DNA from: Dimorphilus gyrociliatus
Taxonomy: Eukaryota > Annelida > Polychaeta > Dinophilidae
Length of the DNA stretch: 64,000 nucleotides
Assembly: GCA_904063045.1 (NCBI GenBank)
Contig: CAJFCJ010000061.1
Coordinates: 24,186 to 88,185 of the forward strand
Direction of reading: 5' to 3'
Part shown: piece after piece, positions 33,825-45,225 of the stretch
Layout: each line of letters starts with the position of its first letter
Numbering within the stretch: position 1 is the first letter of the stretch
Program-made: the position numbers and the translations under genes
The notes under the pieces: generated by a model
Told to the model about the DNA's origin: nothing
Database searches by the model: none
The model's input: the letters and a program-made list of their open reading frames with translations, nothing else

Positions 33825-34309
33825 TGAAAGTTGAACCATTCTAATAACTAATTGAAATATAATTTGGCTAAGTCTTATCTCATTTTTTAACAAAAACTTT
33901 TAATTCAGAAAATTTCTATTTATAAAATATTCCATTATAAGAGAATATTTTTAAGATGATAATGTTAAATACAAAAGAGTTGAAAAGAGAGAAATTATAA
34001 TAATCATACAAATCAAAACTATTGGTTAAGGGCATTTTCAAAATCTTCCATAGCTTTGTATAGATATTCTGATCTTTTTTCCCTTTATTGACTGATTATC
34101 AATGTCAATTAAAATAGATCCAATTTGTTTAAAACTTCTAAGTGAAATTTCTATTTCTTTTTCCCAATGTCACCAATAAATCCATCCACTTCTTAATAAT
34201 CTATAGATGAAAGTTTAAAACTTGCATCTAGTGAATTTCTGCTAGAGTGGATGGATTTTTGTATTTGAATTTTTTTTCTTGGATGTACTAAAAATTTTAT
34301 AAAAGTACG

Positions 34310-35245
34310 ATTTCCTGTACTTTGTTGTATTATGATAATAAGAATTTCTGGTTCATCTCTACTGTAATTGTCCTTTCCAATCATTTGCCAACTTGCCAAA
34401 GTACTCAAACAAATAGAACCTTTAAAGATCATCCATAAATAATCTTAACAAATGTAATTTCAGTAGAAATTAATCAACAAAACACCAGTATTTTGTCCAA
34501 AGGATATGTATTGAGTAAAGCGAAGTTCCAGTTCTAAACAAGCTAGTTTAAACATCTAGCTGACAGCTAGAAAACTGAATTATCAACCATTAATTTTGTA
34601 GGGTTTATATACTCTTTAAAGGGTTGATAGTTCACAAATTTCAATGTTTACAAAAACAACAGTAACATTTGAAGACAAAGAAAAGTTGGAAATATGGTCA
34701 TATTTATATTGTTTTCCTCTTCTAAATAATAGTTGTATTTCTCAGATTGGAGAGTTGCATAAGATGTAACAATTTTGATACAATTCCAACAATCAACAAA
34801 ACATGTGGATTGTATATTTGACCATTGTTGTATTCTACTTTAAGAATAATAATTAATTAAATCAGTTAATAAATGTAGGATGAGTATATGCAGAGGAAGC
34901 ATATCTGATTAATGCATGTTATATAGAAGAGTATTGCGTATACAACACAGTTGAATAGTAAACAAAACTTAAACTGAACTTAGAAATAAAGCATATTTGA
35001 TATTAAATTGAACTGCTTTTAGTCAAATTCATAAAATTAAAGAATAATAATGTTAGGTTGTATATAGCAATATTCTGTAGATCATTAAAAAGAATTTTTT
35101 GCCTCGTACTGTATATGCACTGCTGTATGTGAAACTAGGTGAATACTGCTTATCTCTATCAATGCTATCTGCACAGTATAATACTGATTCAATACTACTT
35201 ATCTATTGTAGAAAATAGCTGACGATTGTATGTGTAGAGAAATTC
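34310..35245 (+). repeat. Dispersed repeat R1, long copy 2
   Basis: Aligns along its length with 3572-4520, e.g. TTCTAAACAAGCTAGTTTAA and TCTGATTAATGCATGTTA. Confidence 0.85.
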
Positions 35246-35344
35246 TATGAACTTGTTTTATAAATAAGAGTTTGCTAAATTTTTTTTGTGACAGTTATAC
35301 TTTTTACTATTTTTGGGGATTTTAGTTCAGGTATGGCTGAACAT

Positions 35345-35645
35345 AAAATAGAAATAATCTTGTTCAGGGTTAGGCTAGGGAACAATGATTTATCAACTTT
35401 GCAAAATCTCTACTTTGTTCTTTATTTAAATCACAGTAATATAATTCCAGATGCTTTAAAGTGTTTGATGACATTTGAAGCCCTTAACAAATATTCAAAA
35501 ATTCATTTCCCATGCTTTGATTCCGTGATTGGTTGATTGTTTCTACTGTGAAACAATGTTTCAGCAACTTTCCCAACTCTGTACTTTGTACTTCATTAAA
35601 ATCACAGCCACATAATTTCAGATGTTTCAAAGAGTTATATTAACA
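35345..35645 (-). pseudogene. Antisense RNI-type LRR relic
   Basis: Minus-strand reading gives two LRR units: SLKHLKLCGCDFNEVQS then ELGKLLKHCFTVETI, then NEFLNIC, an in-frame TAA, GLQMSSNTLKHLELYYCDL and RDFAKLINHC. The spacing and key residues match the repeats of the gene at 36185. No RING domain is visible, and the frame closes at both ends. It lies head to head with that gene, about 540 bp upstream. Confidence 0.7.
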
Positions 35646-36184
35646 TTCACTTGACATCTGTCAACATTGTAATAAATTTCATTTTAAAATTTAAGGTAAA
35701 GCCCTCAAAGCAACTCAACTTGTAGTTTTTTCAATTTTACTAGACCTACTTTTATAAATAATACAATTTTTAACTCCATTATCGCTCATGTGTATTCTAA
35801 ATATCACTTGATGCCATATCGATTTATTTATAGAAGATTTTGTAAAAAAAGGTTTTTCAAAAGTGTTGGGAGAAAACGGACCAGTTAGCTAAACTTTGGT
35901 TAAGACTATCGGCTTTTCTAGAATTAGGAATATTGGAACTTGAATATTTTTCAGTTTAGATAAGGCTGAACTGAGGCTTGGGAAGCGCAAAGCGGAAAGA
36001 ATCTTGTTAACTATTGGTTAAGGATAAAGGTTATCCACTAAAACATGGACCATTTTCTCAAGTGTAAAAGACAGGAGTGTGCCTAAAGTATGGAAAGAGT
36101 CTTCACTATAAAAATTACTATATTTCTCTCCATTGCTTAGTTATACATGACTGATTATCTGTCACGTGACACATACCTTTCAAT

Positions 36185-37144
36185 ATGACTACAGACCAAT
36201 TCCAATTCGAACTTGAAAAATTAGAATGTGAAATTTGTTTAGATCGCTGGTTGGATGATCCAAAAATACTGTCTTGTCAACATACATTTTGTATAAAATG
36301 CTTTAGTAAATTACCAATTAAAAATTTTCAACTTATTTGTCCAAAATGTGGAGCAAATTGTCCTATACCTAAAGAAAATTGGATAGACAAACCAGTAGTT
36401 AATGATTCTGTTAAGAAAAATGGATTATCTTATATATGTTATGGATTCTATCAATCTATTAACACTTTAAAAGATGTTACATTTATTAATTGCCATTTAA
36501 ATGAAGAAAACTGTTATCAGATTGGAAATATGTTGAAATATTGCTCAATATTAGAAAAAATTCATATTGGATGGAATAGAAATATGGGAAATGGAATAAT
36601 TTATATTTGTAAAGGTCTTTTTTCATCATCAAATACTTTGAAAGATTTAAATTTTTATGGTTGTAGTTTAGATGTTGAAGGATGCAAGGAAATTGGAAAT
36701 CTTTTAGAAAATTGCTCTAAAATAGAACAAATTGATTTTGGATGGAATAAATCAATGAAAACTGGAATAGATTTTATTTGTAAAGGTCTTTTTCAATCAG
36801 CAAATTCATTGAAATATATGAATTTTATTAATTGCAATATAAATGAAGAACAATGCAAAAGTATAGGAAATCTACTTCAAAGTTGCTCCAGTTTCGAAAC
36901 CATTAATCTATATGGAAATAGTATGATAAAAGAGGGTATATTTCATATTTGTGAAGGATTAATTCAATCATCAAATACTCTGAAAAACATCAGTTTTTGC
37001 AATTGTAATTTTAGTGATGAAATTTGTAAAATAATTAGAGAAATGTTAGAAACATGCTCTGAATTGGAAAAATTAGATTTAAGTTTAAATCATGAAGTGG
37101 GAAATGAATTTTCTTTTGTATTTTTCAACAATTTTTTAATTTAA
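36185..37144 (+). CDS. RING finger plus RNI-type LRR protein (319 aa)
   Basis: Intronless frame from ATG 36185. Residues 15-60 form a C3HC4 RING (CEICLDRW, SCQHTFCIKC, CPKC), so it probably acts as an E3 ubiquitin ligase. From about residue 85, four units of about 56 residues follow with the pattern ICxGLxxSxNTLKxxxFxxCxxxxExCxxIGNLLxxCSxxExIxxxxN, the ribonuclease-inhibitor type of LRR seen in NLR proteins. The end (EVGNEFSFVFFNNFLI) stops inside a further unit, so the gene may be shortened. No NACHT or membrane segment. Relatives in the window: 30258-30610, 35345-35645, 37845-38140 and 49405-49535, all broken. A role in immune recognition coupled to ubiquitination is inference. Confidence 0.75.
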   Translation: MTTDQFQFELEKLECEICLDRWLDDPKILSCQHTFCIKCFSKLPIKNFQLICPKCGANCPIPKENWIDKPVVNDSVKKNGLSYICYGFYQSINTLKDVTFINCHLNEENCYQIGNMLKYCSILEKIHIGWNRNMGNGIIYICKGLFSSSNTLKDLNFYGCSLDVEGCKEIGNLLENCSKIEQIDFGWNKSMKTGIDFICKGLFQSANSLKYMNFINCNINEEQCKSIGNLLQSCSSFETINLYGNSMIKEGIFHICEGLIQSSNTLKNISFCNCNFSDEICKIIREMLETCSELEKLDLSLNHEVGNEFSFVFFNNFLI

Positions 37145-37262
37145 ATATTTAGATAAAATGTTGAATATTGGGTTTGATTATACAATTTCTTTTGTGAGTT
37201 TTTGAAAACAGATATTGCCATGGAATATATTATCAAAAGGAAAGTAGGCAGCCATTTTGAAT

Positions 37263-37469
37263 GGGGTCGACAGAAAACGTCCACAAATGAGAAATTTTAA
37301 GACTAGATTTTAGATTGGGAAATGATTAGGAAGAAGAACACAGCAACTGATTTGTACTTAGGAGGATCTCCTCTAAGGGTTAAAGCTGATGGAAAAGGTT
37401 AGGTACAGCCAAGGGCTGGGTTGGGGTTAGGGTAAAAGCACTGATTTGTGAACCTTTTCTGTCGCATCC
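37263..37469. mobile_element. 207-bp MITE in an NLR pseudogene leader
   Basis: Ends GGGGTCGACAGAAAACGTCC and, reversed, GGATGCGACAGAAAAGG. Flanked by ATTTTGAAT at 37254-37262 and ATTCTGAAT at 37470-37478 (one mismatch). The paralogous leader at about 40318-40340 has the site without the insert. Confidence 0.9.
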
Positions 37470-37653
37470 ATTCTGAATATGTCAGTATATCTGATATTTG
37501 ACTACTATTTGCATTTCTTTTTAAGGTCAGAAGTTGTATTTTCAACCTATTTCTGTTAATTAACTGACAAAACTGATTGCATAATCAGCTATTTCTAGAG
37601 AATAAAATAGATGGTGTATATTTGGTCTATAATTTTCACATTCTCAATTTACA

Positions 37654-37795
37654 ATGGCTGAAGAGAAACAGTTGGATATTCTTTTTGATGGTTAAAGTAT
37701 CAGAAGATATGCATTAGCATCATGTAAAAAACAATTTACTAATATCTTGAAAAGTCGATACGTTTATAATATGCTGATAACAGGAATATGAGAAG
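37654..37795 (+). pseudogene. NLR gene relic, N-terminal part only
   Basis: ATG 37654 reads EEKQLDILFDG, TAA, then IRRYALASCKKQF and YVYNMLITGI, parallel to MDENKQFDILVNSE and RRYAFASCKEQF of the gene at 40489. Upstream leader sequence is also shared over more than 200 bp, MITE excluded. The homology ends near 37795. Confidence 0.8.
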
Positions 37796-37844
37796 TAGTT
37801 AACATAGATAAGTTTTCAAATATTACAGCAACGCTTTTAAAGAT

Positions 37845-38140
37845 TTTCAATAAGTTTACAAGTATTTTCAACCAAATCACACCAAATTTCCTGTAGGCCG
37901 TCATCTCCCATATTTCTATTTTGTCTTAGATCAACAATTTCAGTATTGGAGTAGGTTAATAATAGATTTTTAATAAAGAAACATTGATGATTATCGAAAT
38001 GGCAAGAGTTGAAATGAATACTTTTTAAACTGTTTACAAACGATTCAACACCTTCGCAAATGTATAATATCCATTATCCATGTTGAAATTATCACCAAAG
38101 TTTAAACTTTCAATTTTAGAACATTGCAGGGCAATTGTTT
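37845..38140 (-). pseudogene. Second antisense LRR relic
   Basis: Minus strand: FVNSLKSIHFNSCHFDNHQC, LLLTYSNTEIVDLRQNRNMG, ending LIENL and a stop. About one and a half LRR units like those of 36185-37144; a one-base slip separates an upstream piece (NFNMDNG) from CEGVES. Lies inside the degenerate NLR locus. Confidence 0.65.
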
Positions 38141-39647
38141 ATTATTTCAGCTATGATTACAACAATGGTTCAGATAATGATGATGACAATGATAAAAGAC
38201 TACTTGATTTTGTGATATCCAACTATTTCTGTTTCTATGGATAGTATTATTATTGTAGATTGTTGTCATTATCAGAAGGGAGCGATAATTGGCAAAAAAC
38301 GGGGTTTAACTATATTAAAAGAAATATAAAAGATTTGGCAGTGTCTTTAGTCAATAAACCAAATGGTTACCTGCAAAGTAGGTTGAGTAATGATCAAATA
38401 TGATAATAGTCTATGGCGATATTTAATGATTATTTACTGCTGGAAGCTATACTGCAAATGGTAATTCGTATTTTATGCAAAAGATCTTCAACTAAAAAAC
38501 TAGACAATCTTTAAAAGTATGCTATAAAGTGAAGGGATAAGCTGGACATTCTGTTTCTATTCTTCAAGATATTGTAACAAATACAACAACTACTGGAATA
38601 TTTCTCAACAATTTCTGCATCCATACTATAAACATTGAACAGAAAAGGAAGTATTATTCATTTTTTAGTAATAAAAACTGGAGTTATGTATGGAAGAATG
38701 GATTAGGATTTAATGAAGAATTCTTGACGATAAGAGTAAAGGATGATGAATTATTTGTTCATACTTTTCTTGATAATCAACAATTGCGAATGGTTGTGAA
38801 AAAATGATTCAATGCAAACACTTGATGAATCAAGGCCATATCATTTAAATGATTAGGCAGTCAGTATAAAAGATATAGTGGAATAATTGGTGATATTGGA
38901 AAACAAGAATTCCTGTTGCTAAACCAGTTGGAAAATGTTTTAAAAATTCATTTACAAATTGATAATCATATAATTATTGAACAAATAGGAGAAATCTTCA
39001 ATAAATCATGTCTCTTGGTCTCTTTCAAAGATCTAACAGTCCCGAAATCTCTTCACTATAATGTGCACAAGGAGAAATTGAAGAGTATATCATTTCTTCC
39101 CAAAGAAGGGAGGCCATTTATATTAGATGATACTAATCAGAATACAGTTGTTTCTACTGGTAATCACTGAATAAAATGGACTAGAAAATCATTATCATAG
39201 TCAAAGAATAATAGTTCAAAGAGTTTCATTACAAATGACATCAAAATATTACTCTACATAACATGCATTAATCAGATATACTTTCTCCTAATACACAGTA
39301 CTAGGAAGTTCAAAAATGCATCAAATGCATATCTACCATTCCAAAAAACTCCTAGAATAATAAAATTGCCGCCTAATCCTTACCTTTTTTTACAGTTGGC
39401 TGACAAAAAATGTCACAGTAGTTGGTTAAGGTTTAATATAAGACATATGGGACATTTCTAGGGTTTGGGAAAATTTCAAAGCAGTTTCAGCAAAATCAAT
39501 TAAATATTTTTTGGCAAAACGATTCAAAATGTATAGAAAATATAGTCAGGTGAGTAATCATCAAGGTTGAGCTGATTATCTACAGATGTGCATATACTCT
39601 GAGCCAACTTTAAAAAACTCCCAAAAGCATTACGCATCAACTTGAGG
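38141..39647 (+). other. Degenerate stretch with short open frames
   Basis: Possible decayed coding sequence: 38640-38810 reads SNKNWSYVWKNGLGFNEEFL and DDELFVHTFLDNQQLRMVVK before a stop, and 38916-39170 encodes 84 residues without family features. I cannot assign either. They may be remains of the NLR locus whose start is at 37654. Confidence 0.3.
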
Positions 39648-39850
39648 GGCTGTTGAAAATGCCCATTTTAGAGTTGATTTGGAGTGAGCTATTGGGTTGG
39701 GAATGGGTTAGGTAAAATATTTAACCAATTGATTTCTAATCCAGTGGGTCCAAACTAAGGTTTAGGAACAATCAAGCACTTAAAACATGGGTCCAGGGCT
39801 GATATGAATTAGGGTAAAAACCTTAAACTCTAATCTTCAACCCTAATCCT
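39648..39850. repeat. MITE with MULE D-type left end
   Basis: Begins GGGGCTGTTGAAAATGCCC, like element D's terminus, and shares the body GTGGGTCCAAACTAAGG with 20605-20762. The right end is not recognisable. Between the two partial copies the full element could be reconstructed in outline. Confidence 0.6.
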
Positions 39851-39929
39851 AAACAAAACTTAAATTTTTGGAGTGATGTTTTTGTGTTACTGTATTTCAT
39901 TAAAACTAATGCATAAACACAAAACATAA

Positions 39930-39953
39930 ACATATATATATATATATATTAGT
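39930..39953. repeat. (TA)n microsatellite
   Basis: About ten TA dinucleotides. Others at about 50922-50940, 55640-55662 and 56828-56850. Confidence 0.9.
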
Positions 39954-40488
39954 ATATAAGAACTTTGTTATACGCATTCAGCTTATTAATACCTAATAGA
40001 GTAGTTGTTGAAAGGCATCTCTTGCCAACAATGCTCTTTCTCTTTCTTCTAATAATTCCGGAAAATGCTTGATTAGCCAAAATCAAAAGATGAAATGATA
40101 TTTAAAGTTTGTGCCATCTGTTACTTTTTTCTCCATTTGAGAAAAAGAGCAATTTTTTAAACCCTAGGCAACAAGTAGTTTATTATTTCATTTTCACTAC
40201 TAATATAGTTGTGAAAAATCATTATTGAATTGGAACACCTGTTTTATTATTCAATTTCTTTTGTCAACTTTTCAATAGAATAGTTGCTATGAAATATGTT
40301 ACAAAAAGAAAGTAGGCAGCCATTTTGAATAGTTTAGTATTTCTGATATTTGAATATTATTTGTGTTTCTTCTTAATGTTTACCAGTTGTAATTTATAAG
40401 TTATTTCTGTTAATTGAGTTTTATTGCATTTCAAGAATAAAAGAAGTGGTGTGTATTTGGCCTATGATTTTTACATTTCTAATTTACT

Positions 40489-43453
40489 ATGGATGAAAAT
40501 AAACAGTTTGATATTCTTGTTAATAGTGAAAGTATGAGAAGATATGCATTTGCTTCATGTAAAGAACAATTTAAATTGAAAGCAAATCCTGAATACATGT
40601 ATAATCTACTGATAACACTACTGCCAAAAGAAATTAAAACAGTTGAGTTTCTTAATCTAAAAGAGCCACCCTCACCTGAAGGAATAGAGAAATTGTGGGA
40701 ATTACTTGAAAATTTAAACATCAGAAATTCTCTAATGATTTTGAAAAATGCAGATCTTAGAATGATTGCTGACAATATAGAAAAAGCATGGAGTAGATTA
40801 ATAAATGAAGTTAAAGAAAAACATTCAAATGAACACAGCTTTGTTCAAGTTTTACCATTTGGTAAGAAGTATAGATTCCAAGTTAAAGATATTGTCACTC
40901 CAATAGAAGTTATAAAAATTAATAAATCAATGTTTAAACAATGTCAACTGCCAACCGAAATCACTTTTTACACTTTCCACGAAGTATTATTAACGGATTT
41001 TGGAAAAATTGTCATTCAAGGCGAACCTGGAATTGGGAAAAGTGTTCATGTGAAATATCTTTTAAATTCATGGGCTAACAATAAATGGAAGGAATTCAAT
41101 GACAAACTATTCTTACTTATCTCAATAAAAGATGTTTTTATAGAGTCGAGATTAAACAACAATACAAGTTTGTACCAATTGATAAAAGAGCAAAATTTTC
41201 CAAAAGATTCTTGTATTGATGAGACTATGATCAAAGAATGGTTTAAGGAGAAGAGAAAGGATATTATTCTCTTCATTGACGGAGCTGATGAATTGAATAG
41301 CGGTGATAACAACTCTAATTCGTGGGTAACAAGTTTAAACTCAATTATAGAGGGTGTAAACTGTTCACTTCCAACGGTTGTTTGGTGCAGAAATTGGAGA
41401 GCTGAGGAGATATTATTCAGCTGCGATTTGGCATTAGAATTAATTGGCTTCAATCGGCAACAGTTGAAAGAATTTTTTCAAAAATTTGAGGACAATACTA
41501 AATGCAATAGTTTCATTGAAGAGTTGGATAAGGCTAATATTGGAATGTTGAAGAGGAATATGAAGATAAAATCTACAAAGATATTCTCTTGAAATCAATT
41601 AAATTACCTCAAATTTTCAAAATGAGTAGGTGTATTGCTAAAATTCTGGAAAATGATGAAACGAAAAACCTCAATGATGTAATTAAACTGAAAAAGGAGC
41701 AAATTAATAATCTAAGCCTAACCCTAACCTAACCCTAACCCTAACCGAAGTAACTTCCTGTACAGAGGAAGGAACATAGAATTGAATCTAGGTCTTCTTC
41801 TGTTACATTTTATGAAAGGTGACTTACCTAATTGTTATACCTGCGATTTTTGAAAGGTTACCCTCTAATTACTATAGAACGTAGGGTCGAGATACTGGTA
41901 ATAGAGTCTAAGGCTGCCAGTCAGCCATCCTCACCTACCACCGTTAACTTCAAAGCTCCATAGCTCCGCAACCGCTGGGCCGATTTCGTTCAAATTTTGC
42001 ACAGTTGCTCAGTTCAATTAGATCTAGCACTGTAAAATTTCATAACGATCGGAGCAAGTTGAAATTTCAACTTTCGTCAGTGGTCGACTTGCTTTACTGA
42101 CCACCAAATAGGTGATTTGTAGCGAAATAAAGTGTGGGATCAAACCAGTACCTATCCTAAGGTATAGTAAGCCTCTCAGAGATCAGTCTGGTGGCAATCT
42201 AACCAGCCACTTTTCCCCTCTCACTTGATAAAGGAGGAATACCTCCGAAATATTGTGAGAATTTTTTTTAATTGGGAAATTGTTACAGTTGCCAAATACA
42301 GGTTCTCTTCACCTTTGTGGAGAATTTGTAAGTGTTTTTGTGGGAGACACAGTTACAGCTTAGGCTGGGGAATTGCTACTCAAGATAGCAACTCCTCAAT
42401 AGCCACACCAACCCTTAGCCAAAACCTGGTTATAAGTGTGTGTGCACTTTTGGGATTACCAGTCTGTACTGATTGTGCTAATCCCTAACCCCAAGACCTA
42501 ACCTAACCCTAAAGAAATTACTATTGAGATTTTCTGAATTAATGATGGCTAGATTAGAGATAATCAACTTGTCAATATCAGATTTTAATCATTTAGATTT
42601 TGAAGATTCAAAAATTCTTAAAATTATGATGCATATGATAAAAACTCGCCAATTAAGATATTTCAACAGTCAAAGATTCGAGTTAAAAGTTAGCATTGAG
42701 GATAATATTCAAACTATTTACATTACGGATAGATTTGAAAGTTTTGAATTGGTTATGGATATTTATGTCGAAGAAGATGATCATGATAATGAAAGAGGAT
42801 TAGGGAATAGGAAACCGGGTAAGAAATTTCAACAAATTTGGCATATGATTTCTATAATGGCAGGCTTTGATTTGCTTTTGAATGAAATTATTCAATGCTA
42901 TAATATAACTGCATTCAAATTGAATGATCATTCTCTATTGTCAAACCAACTGGCCAAATTGGAGATATTGTTTCAGACTTTCAACCAGACTCTTCGAGTA
43001 GTTAAATTTAATTGTAGAACAATAGATAAAGAGGTTGTAGAGACTTTAAACAACTACATGAATATTTTGAACAATTTACAATCATTTTCCATTGTTGCTT
43101 CATCGTCTGTAGATAATTGTTTGGAATTACTTATTGATAAACTACTGCAAACATGCTTTTGCAGCAATTTAAAAAATCTGGAAATTAATCTCTCATCCTA
43201 CTACAATGTGGAAGTTTCCCTAAAGAGAGTACTAGAGAGATGTCAGAATTTGGAGAGGATAGACATTTCGGGTGTAAATGTCTCGTTCAAACAGCTTAAA
43301 GAATTCGAAGATGATAGAAGATTCTCTGACAAGATTGATTCTCTTCAATTGAAAACTTGTTTCTTAAGGGATGAACTGTTAGAGATACTTAGGAATTACC
43401 ATGTGCGCAGGATCTGCCATCAAGACAGAGAACACCTTCATTATCGTCATTGA
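40489..43453 (+). pseudogene. NACHT-LRR (NLR) gene split by an insertion
   Basis: Part 1, 40489-41592: residues 1-110 are helical and death-fold-like (MRRYAFASCKEQFKL, NLLITLLPKEI, ADLRMIADNI). A NACHT NTPase follows: Walker A GEPGIGKS near residue 178, Walker B IILFIDGADEL near 258, then TVVWCRNW (sensor region). Near 41540 the frame slips; the coding-like continuation (VEEEYEDKIYKDILLKSIKL to KKEQINNL) runs to about 41712. An 800-bp insert (41712-42515) interrupts it. Part 2, 42515-43453, has no start of its own and reads LKNLEINLSSYYNVEV and LERCQNLERIDISGV, a degenerate LRR C-terminus. The whole would be a cytosolic pattern-recognition-type NLR. As it stands the gene is broken by one frameshift and the insert, unless the insert is spliced out as an intron. 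Confidence 0.75.
41712..42515. mobile_element. Insertion with CCCTAA-rich borders and tRNA-like head
   Basis: Both borders carry CCCTAA-type words (41712-41745 and 42482-42512). The inside is clearly richer in G+C than the flanks. On the minus strand 42215-42130 reads like a tRNA-derived head: TGGCTGGTTAGATTGCCACC (box A-like) and GGTTTGATCCCAC (box B-like). The part at 42270-42500 is repeated at 49545-49760. A SINE-type or composite element is likely; no poly-A tail or target duplication settled. Confidence 0.55.
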
Positions 43454-44700
43454 AGAAGAAACCTGTAAGGCGGAAGGTGGCACGAGCTTTGATGAACAAA
43501 ATTTGTTTTACTACCTTAGGCCCTCTTCAAGAAAGTTTTAAACAGGGTCAACTAACTAAAAAAAACTGAGTCTATTCTAGCCAGCAGACAAACCTCCTTT
43601 CAACTAAATATCGATCTATTCCAACTGTTAGTCAACTCTACAAAAAAGCGCCGGTAGATGGCATTGGGAAATGTGCACAAAGTGACGTCGAAAAAATTGG
43701 GAAAGGAATAGCAAGGTTAAACAATGAGTATCTGCACGCATATAGAAATGGGTAATTTGGTATTTCCTGTTAAATGGCGTAAGGAGTATGGCAGATTCAA
43801 GTTAAAAGAAAATATGAAAGGAAATTGGATGAGGAACAATCCAGCACTGATTCCACCAGTTGGAGCTGGTCAGTTGGATAACCATACCAAAGCAAAATGT
43901 AAAGTTTGTACGAAAACAGATCAAGGAAAGACTGCCAAATGCATAGCTCTACATTCCGCTAACACTGCATTATTTAAGACTGGATTGGGTATATAATATG
44001 AAGATTACTGCTTCGAGATACATACCATAAATAAAATTAATTCAATTATAAATAGGTGCGATTATACTCATCCATGCCAGAATTTTGACTACACGGGAAA
44101 CACTTCCATACTGTAAGCTTGTACATCCCATTGTCAAGAATATCAAAAGGTGGCTCAATTGGAGAAAGCTGTTCAACTGGAGGACGTCGACAATGTAAAA
44201 GTTAATCGCACCATTGAAGGCTGAAATAATCTCGCTCGCCCTTATATCATCATCACTAGGACAACATTTCGACGATAGTTAATGTAATAATAGCATTTGA
44301 GAATAGAATGCAATGTCAGAAGAAAGAGAAACATCAAGATAATGAAAATGAGTTCATACGAAGAGGAAAGAATGTTACTATCAACGCCCTTGTTGTTGTC
44401 TCTGTGGGCTGTTGGAACCCCGCTAACAAAAGGTTATTTACTAAAATGAGTATTCCCCAAGGTCGCAGAGGTCTCATGAGGAAATTAATGACTTGTAAAA
44501 CACTGCAATACTCTAATGACATTGTTACAGTTCACACGAAAGGAAATAAGATACTATGAAACCTAAGGAAATTTGGAAACTCCAACTGGATGGATGAGAC
44601 GGTAATGAATAATTTCTGTTCTAGTTTAACTTATCACCTGACAAGATTTTAATCAGAATTTAATCAGTCAAACCAAGCATACCACCATTTTCAATATTAA
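43454..44700 (+). other. Unassigned, relatively GC-rich stretch with short open frames
   Basis: Frames at 43724-43996 (90 aa; KAKCKVCTKTDQGKTAKC) and 44308-44559 have no family I recognise. Base composition differs from the AT-rich neighbours. It could be a decayed transposon or a gene with introns I cannot place. Confidence 0.3.
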
Positions 44701-44764
44701 GGACGAGTATAAACTATGCATTTATGACTCATTTTTATTTGTTTAATTCGTGGAAACTGGTGCA

Positions 44765-44870
44765 AAATTGACATATACATTTGTCAGCTCTATTCTACAA
44801 TATATAAGTAGTATTGAACTGGGATTGCACTGTTCTGATTGCACTGATAGAGAGAGATAAGCAGTATTGC
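44765..44870 (-). repeat. R1 end fragment, inverted
   Basis: Matches the reverse complement of about 4440-4515 (ATTCTACAATATATAAGTAG, GATAAGCAGTA). A similar fragment is at 46550-46650. Confidence 0.6.
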
Positions 44871-45225
44871 CATAGTTTTGATTTTCTGCAATTACAAAAA
44901 ATATGAAAAAAAACTTCAGTTGATAATAGCTCAAGCTTCAACTTAACTATTTTCAGCTTTTTTACTGATTTGCACTATTATTACTATTTGGAAAAGTGTC
45001 ATCTTACTTATATATTCGTTTTGCAGAATACTGGAATAACCTCTCTTCACTTGTTTTTATCTATTTCTCTTAATTTCAATCTCAGTCTTTTTCAAGACTT
45101 TTGCAGGCCTCCCACAATCACCATGCTTTTTATAGGTTGGTTTGGGAGTGTATTGCACTGTTGATCTTTTTATCTTCTTGCTTCAGGAGTCTCTTCATAT
45201 ATTTTCCCCTCTGCTACCTTCTCTT

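Noticed and set aside
41046-41453. 135-residue minus-strand frame
   Set aside because: Antisense of the NACHT-coding region, where the plus strand has Walker motifs.
42130-42240. Functional tRNA gene
   Set aside because: Box A- and box B-like words are present but I cannot fold a convincing acceptor stem or anticodon arm; treated as a SINE-type head.
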